A DNA stretch of 64,000 bases from Flammeovirgaceae bacterium (GTDB taxonomy: Bacteria; Bacteroidota; Bacteroidia; Cytophagales; Cyclobacteriaceae), in contig JAJTHV010000088.1 of NCBI GenBank assembly GCA_021300095.1, forward strand, positions 1 through 64,000. The letters are read 5' to 3'. Below are positions 7,645-15,982 of the stretch, in pieces. How positions within the stretch are numbered: the first letter of the stretch is position 1; every line of letters starts with the position of its first letter. The position numbers and the translations under genes are program-made. The notes under the pieces were generated by a model, which searched no databases, was not told the DNA's origin, and worked only from the letters and a program-made list of their open reading frames with translations.

Positions 7645-8540
7645 ACATGAGAATATTTAGTTAATAAAAAATTCAACAGCGGAGCATGCGCCTCGTTGGT
7701 GAGACGTTGTTCCATCATAGTTTTAATAGTTTCGATTGTAAACCACCCCACTTCATCAATATCATCCCCGGCAACGGTTTCGCCAGCCAGAAAATCAGCA
7801 GAGAAGAGACTGGTTATAATTTTGTCCACCTCATCGCGGTAGCGCCAATCGTTTACACGAAACGATTTTTCGTAGATTAGATTTTCAACTTGGATACCAT
7901 TACACTCTTCTGATAATTCGCGTAAAGCAGAAACTTCAAAGCTTTCATCCTTCGGATCAGCGAACCCTCCCAGTAAGCGCCATTGATCGTCCAGATTTTT
8001 TTTGCCCAGAAGAATTTCACTTTTGTTATTTCGGAATACAGCGATATCTACCGTAGGGTAAACTTTCGGATACGTGTTTGAATAAGCGTAGATAATTCCA
8101 GTTCGGAATTCTTCGGAGGCAGATACCCGATCGCTTACCTGATGCCGAAGTTGAGTTGCGCTTACTTGTGTTGTTTCGGGGAGTTCTACTACCGGCCAAC
8201 GGCCCGAATAGTGTGGGATAAAACTATCTCTGCCGCCATAGAGCTTGAAGTGAGAACCCGGAAAAGAGTGCATAAGTAAGACATCCAAATTAGAAGACCA
8301 CCGTGAATCGAGCGGATGATTGGCAAGCGGCAATACCACTACTTCGGGATAGTTGCTCGCAATCATTTTCATTCTCGTATGGAAATCAAGCGGATTTTTT
8401 CGACTTCCGAGCACAGGCGATACACCAAGAATGATCACAACCTTATTGTGATTGGTCATTACTTGTTCAAGGATGGCCCGATGGCCTTCGTGCAGGTATG
8501 GCGACTGAAACCGCGCCATGATTACTCCGATTGCATTCAT
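7641..8540 (-). CDS. nadM: Bifunctional NMN adenylyltransferase/Nudix hydrolase
   Basis: The N-terminal domain (about residues 1-170) is NadM-like, with the intact HEGH motif in ARFQSPYLHEGH and the phosphate-binding SATQLR; it makes NAD from NMN and ATP. The C-terminal domain (180-299) is a Nudix hydrolase with a full box, G-x5-E then RELSEE, probably acting on ADP-ribose or a related dinucleotide. This two-domain architecture is known from several bacteria. It is the first gene of the NAD operon and lies just behind an NrtR-type operator. At 299 residues its length is normal for the fusion. Confidence 0.93.
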   Translation of the reverse strand: MNAIGVIMARFQSPYLHEGHRAILEQVMTNHNKVVIILGVSPVLGSRKNPLDFHTRMKMIASNYPEVVVLPLANHPLDSRWSSNLDVLLMHSFPGSHFKLYGGRDSFIPHYSGRWPVVELPETTQVSATQLRHQVSDRVSASEEFRTGIIYAYSNTYPKVYPTVDIAVFRNNKSEILLGKKNLDDQWRLLGGFADPKDESFEVSALRELSEECNGIQVENLIYEKSFRVNDWRYRDEVDKIITSLFSADFLAGETVAGDDIDEVGWFTIETIKTMMEQRLTNEAHAPLLNFLLTKYSHV

Positions 8541-8549
8541 ATGTTTGTA

Positions 8550-8570
8550 TTTGTGTAATATATACGCAAA
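8550..8570. promoter_or_regulatory. NrtR-type operator
   Basis: A 21-base imperfect palindrome has arms TTTGCGTA and TACACAAA (minus strand) around a five-base TATAT centre, with one mismatched pair. It contains the GT-N7-AC core known for NrtR sites. It overlaps the -7 element and ends 10 bases before the nadM ATG, where a bound repressor would block transcription. Confidence 0.7.
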
Positions 8571-8599
8571 TATAAAAGCACAGTTTCATATCCAACAAA
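8567..8599 (-). promoter_or_regulatory. Promoter of the NAD-salvage operon
   Basis: On the minus strand TTTG (8599-8596), a 21-base spacer and TATATTTG (8574-8567) match the Bacteroidota -33/-7 consensus perfectly. The last four bases of the -7 element are the first four of the NrtR-type palindrome. Confidence 0.7.
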
Positions 8600-8608
8600 T
8601 AATTTGTT
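8594..8608. repeat. 15-base perfect inverted repeat over the -33 element
   Basis: AACAAAT and ATTTGTT surround a single A. It overlaps the -33 TTTG of the nadM promoter and could be a second regulator site. It lacks the GT-N7-AC core, so it is not an NrtR site by consensus. Confidence 0.4.
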
Positions 8609-8645
8609 TTTTATTTACATTAATTAAGGTTTAGATTAGAAATGC

Positions 8646-9329
8646 TTACAGGAAGAGGTCGGAGTTGTAGCCTTTTTCTTTCAGTTCGAAGTATTTCTTT
8701 TTGTTGAACTGAAACAGACGGGCTGGTCTGCCCGCTCCGCGCTGCACGCTTTCGGTCAATTCTTCCAGCAGACCGTAGGCCATGATTTTCTTTTTAAAAT
8801 TGCGTCTGTCAATTTCCTGATCGAGTAGAATGCGATAGAGTTTTTCCAGATCGGAGAAAGCGAATTTTTTATCCAGCAATTCGAAGCCAACGGGTTCATA
8901 GGCAATTTTTCCTCTCAATCGTTTAATAGCAGTTTCTACGATTTGCTTGTGGTCAAAAGCCAGTTTGGGCAAGCGTTTAATATTAAACCAAGCCACATCT
9001 TCTGCATCGGTGTTTGCTGCAATTTGATAATCTTCGGGACGAACCAGCGCATAGTAGGCAATCGATATGACGCGATTGCGCGGATCGCGCCCCGGTTTTC
9101 CAAAGGAATAAAGTTGCTCCAGATAATTTACTTCGATGCTCGCCTCTTCTTTTAGTTCGCGTTGAACAGCTTCTTCCAATGACTCGGCATTTTTTACAAG
9201 ACCGCCCGGCAATGCCCAGAATTTTTGAAAGGGCTCGTTTTTGCGCGTAATCAATAGCACCGAAACCCCTTCGTCCGGATTGTATCCAAATACGACTGCG
9301 TCTACAGAAACTTTTATGTTTTGACTCAT
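8646..9329 (-). CDS. nrtR: NrtR-type Nudix-related transcriptional regulator of NAD metabolism
   Basis: The 227 residues combine an N-terminal Nudix-like domain (about 1-145) with a C-terminal winged helix (150-227; FKKKIMAYGLLEEL, then GAGRPARLFQF), the NrtR arrangement. NrtR proteins repress NAD genes and release DNA on binding ADP-ribose. The Nudix box keeps its glutamates (RELKEE) but has Ser where the trailing Gly is usual, so it may sense rather than hydrolyse. Its neighbour on the 3' side is the nadM operon, whose promoter carries a matching operator. The gene starts 16 bases after the ArsC-like gene and may share its transcript. Confidence 0.9.
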   Translation of the reverse strand: MSQNIKVSVDAVVFGYNPDEGVSVLLITRKNEPFQKFWALPGGLVKNAESLEEAVQRELKEEASIEVNYLEQLYSFGKPGRDPRNRVISIAYYALVRPEDYQIAANTDAEDVAWFNIKRLPKLAFDHKQIVETAIKRLRGKIAYEPVGFELLDKKFAFSDLEKLYRILLDQEIDRRNFKKKIMAYGLLEELTESVQRGAGRPARLFQFNKKKYFELKEKGYNSDLFL

Positions 9330-9345
9330 TCGATCTTAAACCGTT

Positions 9346-9696
9346 TTATTTCTGAAGGACTTGTTCGTATTGATGTTCCTCAAATCCCAGCAAAATGACT
9401 TTGCCTTTTTCTTCGATCAAAGGTCGTTTGATTACACTGGTTTTTTCGAGCATCAAAGAGATGGCTGCTTTTTCGTTGGTCACTTTTGCCTGATCGGCCT
9501 CCGGCAATTGGCGCCAGGTGGTGCCGCGCTTGTTGACCAGACTCTCCCATCCAACTTGTTTACACCACTCGCTTAACTTGGCAGCAGTAATGCCAGCCTT
9601 TTTGTAGTCGTGAAAATCAAACGCAATCTCGTGTTGATTCAGCCATTCTACTGCTGACTTTACTGTATTGCAATTTTTGATACCATAAAGAGTCAT
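9346..9696 (-). CDS. ArsC/Spx family reductase-like protein (YffB type)
   Basis: This 116-residue thioredoxin-fold protein has the YffB pattern: YGIKNCNTVKSA at the start with one cysteine (Cys9), FHDYKKAGI, GWESLVNKRGTTWR and the closing IKRPLIE. Members of this branch of the ArsC/Spx family usually lack the second active-site cysteine, and their role is not settled; arsenate reduction is only one option. It is just upstream of nrtR on the same strand, with a 16-base gap. Confidence 0.85.
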   Translation of the reverse strand: MTLYGIKNCNTVKSAVEWLNQHEIAFDFHDYKKAGITAAKLSEWCKQVGWESLVNKRGTTWRQLPEADQAKVTNEKAAISLMLEKTSVIKRPLIEEKGKVILLGFEEHQYEQVLQK

Positions 9697-9747
9697 ACCA
9701 CTTATTTTCCGTCAATGTAGAAAATGTTAAGCTTGATGACAATGATA

Positions 9748-12348
9748 TTACTCTACTTTCAGCGTATCGGCCGGATTAGCGCTGGCCGTTTTTATTGTTT
9801 GAGAGGCGATCGTACCGAGCCCCAGAGAAATAAGCAAAACAATACTGATCAACACATCCCAAAAGTTTAACTGAACACTATAATACTGAATGCGTGTTAA
9901 GAACAGATCAAACAAAAATACCATGGGCACAGCCGAGAGAACAATGGCCCAAATCATTAGCTTAAGATAGTCCTTCGACAACAAAAACGTTATACTGGCC
10001 ATGCTGGCACCCATTACCTTGCGAATGCCCACTTCTTTCGCTTTTGTTTCAGAAGTATAAACCACCATGCCTAGCATGCCTAGCAGTGAAATGGTAATGG
10101 CTAACAAACCTAGGAAGCCAACCATTTTTAAGAGCACGATATACATAGAATATCCTTCGTTTAACTCCTCCTCAAAAAAGTGTGCTTTCAGCGGTAGCGC
10201 GCTTACATTTTTCCACCTTTTTTCAAAATCGGTAAACAAAGCGAAAGCATCAGTGGAGGCAACTTTTAAATTGGCATAAGCAAAGTGTGCGGGGTCATAC
10301 CGAAAAAAGAATTTGTCGATGGGCAATCGCAATGTGCCATAGTGAAAGTTTTTTACTACCCCGATGATTTCTAGTTCTTTATCATCCACTTGGTAGGTGA
10401 GACCAATGGCGTCAATAGGTTGTGAGATTTTTTCCGTCCTTAAAAACTCTTCATTTACAATAATGTACTGCTCTTGTTTCCACACCTCATCCGGAAAGTT
10501 TTTGCCAGCAAGCAGAGTAAGCCCGAAATTGTTCAGGTAGTGAGGGTCAATAAACAGCTGTGCAACTTCTGAAGAATCCTTTTCAGTGTCTTTCACCCAC
10601 GTGGTAGAGTAGCTTAGTCCGAGTACATCTGAGGACATCGATACAGCATGCACCGAGGAAAATGATTCGAATTCTGATTTAAAAAGCGAAGGATTAACAC
10701 CTTGCAATTCCACATCCACTACATTTTCTTTGGTAAATCCAAAATCAAAATTGATCGAATAGCGATACTGCCGACTGAACACAACCAGCGACAGAATGAA
10801 ACAGAATGAAAGGGCGAACTGAAATACAGTTAGCACCTTGCGCACACGCATACTGGACGAACCATTGCCAATCACTTTGCTCTTCAATGCCTGAATGGGA
10901 TTTAAGCCCGAGAAAAAGAGAGCAGGAAAAATACCGGCAAAGAATCCGGTCAACACTGCAAAAAGGACAAATAGAGAAAGAGTACGCAGCGTAAGACTTA
11001 AATCCAACGAAGAGGAAGCCACCAGCATTTGCTGAAACTCGGTGCGAATCAGAAAAAAGAGCAGCAATGACCCAAGCAATGAAATGAAGGTGATAACAAT
11101 AGTTTCTGTAATAAACTGAAAGAATATCTGTCTTTTCGCTCCGCCCATTGTTTTGCGCAAACCAATTTCTTTGGATCGCTTCAAAGCTCGGGCAATCGAG
11201 ATATTGGTATAATTAAAACATGCGGGTAGTAAGATCAATGCAGCGATAATGCCGAAGACAATCATTCCCGATGCCTCCCACTTGGGCCCTATCGCGTTGC
11301 GATAGTCGGGTCCCATGGTGATGTGATCGAGATGTTGATACTGAAATTGAACTTTAATAGGAAACGTAGCATATGTAACCTTAGCAATCTTTTGAAGATG
11401 GGATTCTACACTATGGATGTCGGCATTTTTATTCAATAAGATATACACATATTGATTTTGATAGCGGGTCCACTTTTCTTGAACAGATATTGAAGACGAT
11501 GGCAGACTGGCATAGGAAATCAAAGCCTCAAATTTGAGATGCGAGTTGATGGGGTGGTCTTTCATCACAGCAGCTATCTGCAACAATCCACCTTGTTCCG
11601 ATTCTATCGTTTTTCCAATCACATCGGCACTATTAAAAAGCTTAATGGCAGCCGATTCCGTCAAGATGATGTTATTGGGTTTTTTCAGCGCAGCTTCTCC
11701 ATCACCTTTGATCAGATCGTAACTAAAAACTTTGAAGAAATTAGGTTCCACATAATATCCCCGTAAAGGAATAGCGCCTTGCGCCATTTTTATTTCTTCA
11801 TTAAAGCCAGATTGAATTCGAACGACTTCTTCGATTTCGGGCAACGCGGCTAATTCATCGGCCAAGACTATCGGTGAGCTGGCATAGTCAAGTTCTTCAA
11901 TGCCTTCGTAGTGCGTGCTGGTAATGGTGTAGATGCGATCTTTATGGGCGTGAAAATCATCGTACGTACGCACATAGCTGACTAAAGAAATCAGCAGCAA
12001 ACTGACAGACATACCAATCGCTAATCCAAATGCATTGAGTAACGAGATATATTTGTATTGGTATACATTGCGAATGGCTACTTTAAAATAACTACGAAGC
12101 ATATCCAACGAGAAGCCGGAAGTAAATGGACTCATCTGCGAATCGCGTTTTCGTTTTCGGATTGCGTATGAGAAGAGTAAGGAGAAAACATGCTGCCAAT
12201 ATTTCCAATACGCATATCGAACGGAACGATTTTGAACATTTAGTTGAAACTGTTCGTCCAAATCACCGAGCAAGTCTTCTGTTTGAGCGTTTCCACAATA
12301 CCATTTGAAAATGGATTTGGCTAACAGTGGAGGTTGAGGCGTTTGCAT
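9748..12348 (-). CDS. FtsX-type ABC transporter permease with N-terminal prefix domain
   Basis: I start at the ATG at 12348 (866 residues), ten bases after the PadR stop; a longer frame to 12408 would overlap padR. A prefix domain (residues 1-65, FKWYCGNAQTEDLLGDLDEQF) precedes two MacB/FtsX units: a membrane helix, a large periplasmic MacB-like domain, then three-helix FtsX domains at about 350-480 and 740-860. The ends of both FtsX domains carry the typical KEIGLRKTMGG and KEVGIRKVMGA. No ATPase is encoded beside it. The PadR partner suggests ligand-induced expression, perhaps in response to envelope stress or toxic compounds. Confidence 0.88.
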   Translation of the reverse strand: MQTPQPPLLAKSIFKWYCGNAQTEDLLGDLDEQFQLNVQNRSVRYAYWKYWQHVFSLLFSYAIRKRKRDSQMSPFTSGFSLDMLRSYFKVAIRNVYQYKYISLLNAFGLAIGMSVSLLLISLVSYVRTYDDFHAHKDRIYTITSTHYEGIEELDYASSPIVLADELAALPEIEEVVRIQSGFNEEIKMAQGAIPLRGYYVEPNFFKVFSYDLIKGDGEAALKKPNNIILTESAAIKLFNSADVIGKTIESEQGGLLQIAAVMKDHPINSHLKFEALISYASLPSSSISVQEKWTRYQNQYVYILLNKNADIHSVESHLQKIAKVTYATFPIKVQFQYQHLDHITMGPDYRNAIGPKWEASGMIVFGIIAALILLPACFNYTNISIARALKRSKEIGLRKTMGGAKRQIFFQFITETIVITFISLLGSLLLFFLIRTEFQQMLVASSSLDLSLTLRTLSLFVLFAVLTGFFAGIFPALFFSGLNPIQALKSKVIGNGSSSMRVRKVLTVFQFALSFCFILSLVVFSRQYRYSINFDFGFTKENVVDVELQGVNPSLFKSEFESFSSVHAVSMSSDVLGLSYSTTWVKDTEKDSSEVAQLFIDPHYLNNFGLTLLAGKNFPDEVWKQEQYIIVNEEFLRTEKISQPIDAIGLTYQVDDKELEIIGVVKNFHYGTLRLPIDKFFFRYDPAHFAYANLKVASTDAFALFTDFEKRWKNVSALPLKAHFFEEELNEGYSMYIVLLKMVGFLGLLAITISLLGMLGMVVYTSETKAKEVGIRKVMGASMASITFLLSKDYLKLMIWAIVLSAVPMVFLFDLFLTRIQYYSVQLNFWDVLISIVLLISLGLGTIASQTIKTASANPADTLKVE

Positions 12349-12358
12349 GTGGGTCGAA

Positions 12359-12691
12359 TTAATTGTTAGATGCGGACAATTTGATTTTTGACAAGCTCCA
12401 CAATTCATCGCGCAGCATTTTGCTTTCCGTCACTGCCTTTTTACCGGCAGCGGTCACTTCATAAAAGCGTTTGCTGCGCCCTCCTCGTTCGGCTGTAGCG
12501 CCCCCCATTCGAGATTTTAAAAACCCTTTTTCTTCTAACCGCGTGATGGTGGAATGCAGCGCTCCAATGCTGATCGAACGCTTGCACCGACTTTCTATGT
12601 CGTTTTGAATGGAAACTCCATATGCTTCATCGCCCAGCGAAGCGATTGTTAACAGCACCACTTCTTCAAACTCACCCAGATACGTTTTCAT
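12359..12691 (-). CDS. PadR family transcriptional regulator
   Basis: This 110-residue winged-helix protein matches PadR: EEVVLLTIASLGDEAYGVSI, then GALHSTITRLEEKGFLKS and GGRSKRFYEVTAAGKKAV. It has a short C-terminal helix, as in the compact PadR group. It precedes an FtsX-type permease by ten bases, a pairing common in Cytophagales, and probably controls it and itself. On the minus strand TTG-N20-TATTTTTA upstream is a possible promoter. Confidence 0.9.
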   Translation of the reverse strand: MKTYLGEFEEVVLLTIASLGDEAYGVSIQNDIESRCKRSISIGALHSTITRLEEKGFLKSRMGGATAERGGRSKRFYEVTAAGKKAVTESKMLRDELWSLSKIKLSASNN

Positions 12692-12789
12692 TTATTCTAT
12701 TTTGCAGATTGTACGGATAATCGGAATATTAGTTTCTGTTTTTAAGAACAAATAAAAATAGATTCTACCCAGTTGTTTCCCAAGAAGGA

Positions 12790-14430
12790 TTATTTGCCCA
12801 TTAAAAACTGAAAGTCTTTTTCTAGCAGCGGATTGCTGGGGCGCTTGGCGTTTAAGTCGAAGGTTTCGCCACTGCGCGTGAGTAAGATGAATCGCGGAAT
12901 ATCCTTTACCTGATAGGTTTCGGCTAGTTTGGAATGACTGCCAATGCGGTAGTTGATAATCCCATCGGTATACAAATTGAATTTTTCTAAGGTTTGCTTC
13001 CACTTCACCTCATCATCATCCAGTGCCAGTAAAACAAACGTAACCTTGTTGCGGTACTGTTTGTGCAATCGCTTGGCCAACTCCATGTCTACCAGATACG
13101 ATTGAAAATTAGTTGACCAGAAAATTAAATACAAAATGCGATTGCCCTTGCTGTCTTCTTTCAGCCAATTGAATTTAGCTTCTCCATTTACACCGCCATC
13201 GCGCAAATTCATTTCATATTGATAATAGTGATTGAATTGATTGCTTAGCGAAGCGCCTCCACCCAAATCGCTGATGATCGCATCTTCCAATGGTGTCGTT
13301 TTTAAGATCGTGCTGCTTTTCCAATATGCGGAGTCATAAGGAATTTGAAGAAGCTCTTCACGGCCGGGAATTTTGCCTGCAAATTTTTCGGAAGCATCGT
13401 GCTTCACCTCTACGGACATCAACTCAATATGAAAAGAATGTCCCTTTTTATCTTCCGTTTGGCTTTCGCCTTCGCGAATAAAATGATACGGATAGTAGCG
13501 GTCATCATACTTGCGGTAATAGCTAATGGTACGAGTGCTATTTTCTCCGTAGGTACGAATGTCTTCTGTTTTGATGAAGGCAAACGTATCGGTAGTAATA
13601 AAAAGCGTGCCGCGTGCCATTGGTCGTTGCAAGTAATTTCCGGAGGTGGTCAGCACCGAGTCTTTCTTGTGCTCGTAATCAATTTCGTAAACTTCCAATC
13701 CATCGTAGTAGGTAATGCCGCTGCAATTGAAATCATACTTGTCAAAATCGGTGCGCAAATTGCTCACTTCGCTGTAAAACGACAGATACTCACTTTTTGC
13801 AGATGATTGATATCCGACCAGATCTGCCTGTAAAATATTGGCCACCGAAATGGGCTCATGGCCTTGTGCCATTTCGGTTTTATCCAAACTTCTGCGCAGT
13901 TGCGAAATGCGGATAGCTTCTTTTTCACCGGCAGCTTGTTGTACAGAGCGGTAACCATCGTTTTTCCATACATCAACAGCGGCTTCAATTAATCGACCGT
14001 AGGCATTATCATCTTTGCAATAATGCCGGTAAAAGTATTTTTGTAGAAAAGGTTCGGTGCTATAGTTCTTAGAGATGTTGGCAAATGCTTTTCGCATCAC
14101 GCGCCTGGCATTTACCGTCTTGTCAAGAATCACAATCGCAGTTAACTCTGTTACCATTGGCTTTAGCTCAATATGAGTAATTTCAGCAATGGAGTTGACG
14201 ATCAATGTTTCATAACCTATGCAGGTAATTTTTAAGGAGAATGGTTCGCTGATTGAAATTGAAAATTGACCCTCTATGTTAGTGCTCGTGCCCTTGGAGC
14301 TACCCACTATGCCGATGGATGCGAAGGGCACCGGTTTTCCTGTTTCTTTATCAATAATAGTGCCTTCCACCATCTGTTGGCCGAAAGAACATACACTTAT
14401 TGAGCAGAATACGAATAACCAACGTAACAT
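12790..14430 (-). CDS. Secreted protein with CarboxypepD-reg-like and thioredoxin-like domains
   Basis: The start is the ATG at 14430, giving MLRWLFVFCSISVCSFGQ as signal peptide; the frame opens earlier with a TTG that breaks the signal. Residues 20-100 form a carboxypeptidase-regulatory-like beta sandwich (GTIIDKETGKPVPFASIGI), common on Bacteroidota surface proteins. A long middle domain of unknown type follows. The last 125 residues look like a TlpA/thioredoxin fold (ILYLIFWSTNFQSYL, then YQVKDIPRFILL with the cis-proline), but the CxxC active site is absent, so it should be redox-inactive. Length is 546 residues; it is probably monocistronic. Confidence 0.78.
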   Translation of the reverse strand: MLRWLFVFCSISVCSFGQQMVEGTIIDKETGKPVPFASIGIVGSSKGTSTNIEGQFSISISEPFSLKITCIGYETLIVNSIAEITHIELKPMVTELTAIVILDKTVNARRVMRKAFANISKNYSTEPFLQKYFYRHYCKDDNAYGRLIEAAVDVWKNDGYRSVQQAAGEKEAIRISQLRRSLDKTEMAQGHEPISVANILQADLVGYQSSAKSEYLSFYSEVSNLRTDFDKYDFNCSGITYYDGLEVYEIDYEHKKDSVLTTSGNYLQRPMARGTLFITTDTFAFIKTEDIRTYGENSTRTISYYRKYDDRYYPYHFIREGESQTEDKKGHSFHIELMSVEVKHDASEKFAGKIPGREELLQIPYDSAYWKSSTILKTTPLEDAIISDLGGGASLSNQFNHYYQYEMNLRDGGVNGEAKFNWLKEDSKGNRILYLIFWSTNFQSYLVDMELAKRLHKQYRNKVTFVLLALDDDEVKWKQTLEKFNLYTDGIINYRIGSHSKLAETYQVKDIPRFILLTRSGETFDLNAKRPSNPLLEKDFQFLMGK

Positions 14431-14551
14431 TTGCAGTTGCGTCAACCGGTTTAGGTAATGGTTGCGACTGCAATTAAGAAAATGTTAAGAAACTTTCAAT
14501 TTGTTTTTATTTCAGATTCTCATGCTAACGACTGGTTGCCGAGCGATTAAG

Positions 14552-14583
14552 AGAAAACCCTATCCAATTGGACAGGGTTTTCT
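14552..14583 (-). terminator. Intrinsic terminator-like hairpin
   Basis: AGAAAACCCT and AGGGTTTTCT form a 10-base-pair stem, extended by the inner palindrome TCCAATTGGA across one mismatch. It begins about 20 bases past the stop of the 14604-15863 gene and should end the LytTR-locus transcript. Confidence 0.75.
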
Positions 14584-14603
14584 GATCAGCTAAAAAAATG
14601 TTG

Positions 14604-15863
14604 TTAATTAAAATCAATGGATTTCACGTCTTCCCACAATACATAAACCGGGTCGCTTTTGGCATTGGCAAACACCAAAACACCCTGATTTCGATCATTT
14701 ACATCTTGTGCATCTTCCAGGGTAATTTTGTTTCCGGATTTTAACTCGATACTGCAGCGATAGTCGCTGATCGGCTCTAAGCGCTTAACATCGCGAAAAG
14801 GTGTAGTTACTTCAAAATCGCCTTGTTTGCCCTGTAACAGTTCGTACGTAGATTCTTCATCCAGATCAAATACTATTTTGCCGGTGAGCGATTTTCCGTC
14901 TTTCGTCACCACTGAGCCACTGAGTGGTTTTTGCGTAGCAAACTGATCGTAGCTTGCCAATGAACCGGAGGGTTCAGAGAACGTCACTTTATCAAACTCG
15001 CGCCAAGGAACATCTACAGCGATCATATCTTTATTCATGATGATGACGCCCCGATTTCCGTTATCCACATCGTTGCTGCCTTCCATGGTCAACTCTCTGC
15101 CCGATTTCAGCTTTACGATACTGCGCCCGCCACGTCTTTCAATGGAAACGATTTTAGAAAATTCCAGCGAGATGTTTCCATCGTCAGCGTCACCGTCCAG
15201 TTTATCGGTGCTGAGACGCTCGTCATGATCCCACTGAATATATCCGGTAAACGTTTCTCCAAACGCCTCTACCTTTCCATACAAGGGAATGCCAAAGCGA
15301 TTGGAAAGTGTTTTAGGTGTTTTCATGAATTCAATTTTGCGAATTCTTCCCCAGTCCATATCCAGATCACCCATTTCCGGATCCATGATACGAATCTCTC
15401 CGCCCACATCGTTGTAGCCCTCTCCTTTCAAAGAGACTTTATCGCCATTTTGCATTTCCAGATCCACATACTTGCGACCTGAAGGAATGATTGCTTTAAT
15501 CTCACCAAACTGACAGGCAAATTGGTGTTCATAATCATTGTCATAATCGTTTCGTTTATCGCCCCAGTTGCCAAACCAGCGGTACCAATTGTTGTTGTTC
15601 CAATTGTCCCATGTGTTTTGTCGATCGTCCAATTTGTCGCGATCGCGCGATGAGAGGTAGCGTAAATTCTGATTTCGCTCTTTACCCGCATTGAAAATGT
15701 CTGTCCAGTACACTTCTTCCTTTCCCCAGCGTATGGGGCCCTCATACACCTTGTTATCGATGGTGTAAACTTTTCCGTAGATGAATCCTTCATCCTGAGC
15801 GTTGGCACTGAATACAACTAGAACAGTCAGAATCAGCACACATGTTTTGGTAAATAATCGCAT
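14604..15863 (-). CDS. Secreted triple-repeat protein A of the LytTR locus
   Basis: The 419 residues start with a signal peptide (MRLFTKTCVLILTVLVVFSANA). Three related beta-rich units follow (about 25-180, 188-305, 312-419). Each pairs a G-x-I-x-W/F-D-x-D-E-like strand (GPIRWGKEEVYW, GYIQWDHDE, GKIVFDLDE) with a later unit of the pattern LKSG...DV-(N/D)-x-x-N-x-G-V ending in a W-(R/E)-x-(F/V). The first repeat has an Asn/Trp/Asp-rich insertion near residue 85. I recognise no named family. It is a paralogue of the gene at 17774-19012 and closes the two-component locus. Phased direct repeats lie 69-99 bases upstream. Confidence 0.75.
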   Translation of the reverse strand: MRLFTKTCVLILTVLVVFSANAQDEGFIYGKVYTIDNKVYEGPIRWGKEEVYWTDIFNAGKERNQNLRYLSSRDRDKLDDRQNTWDNWNNNNWYRWFGNWGDKRNDYDNDYEHQFACQFGEIKAIIPSGRKYVDLEMQNGDKVSLKGEGYNDVGGEIRIMDPEMGDLDMDWGRIRKIEFMKTPKTLSNRFGIPLYGKVEAFGETFTGYIQWDHDERLSTDKLDGDADDGNISLEFSKIVSIERRGGRSIVKLKSGRELTMEGSNDVDNGNRGVIIMNKDMIAVDVPWREFDKVTFSEPSGSLASYDQFATQKPLSGSVVTKDGKSLTGKIVFDLDEESTYELLQGKQGDFEVTTPFRDVKRLEPISDYRCSIELKSGNKITLEDAQDVNDRNQGVLVFANAKSDPVYVLWEDVKSIDFN

Positions 15864-15931
15864 AGCAAATGTTTTGTTTGAATGATGATACGAATAACGG
15901 CTAATGCGAGTGGGCGGGGAAGGAGAGTCTA

Positions 15932-15962
15932 CCGAATCGTAAGTACGACTGACTGAATCGGG
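15932..15962 (-). promoter_or_regulatory. Putative LytTR operator, phased direct repeat
   Basis: On the minus strand CCCGATTCAG (15962-15953) is followed by the weaker copy TACGATTCGG (15941-15932), with a 21-base period. It lies 69 bases upstream of secreted protein A. The same core occurs at the same distance before its paralogue. LytTR regulators typically bind two direct repeats two helical turns apart. Confidence 0.6.
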
Positions 15963-15982
15963 ATAAAACGGCTCTCAATTAT

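Noticed and set aside
9748-12348. Complete ABC efflux system
   Set aside because: Only the permease is encoded; no ATPase or adaptor lies beside it, so I annotate the permease and PadR regulator only.
12692-13003. 103-residue minus-strand frame beyond the padR gene
   Set aside because: It overlaps the 3' end of the 12790-14430 gene in another frame and has no family-like content; a shadow frame.
13345-13806. 153-residue plus-strand frame
   Set aside because: It lies wholly inside the secreted CarboxypepD-reg/thioredoxin-like gene on the other strand and shows no domain.
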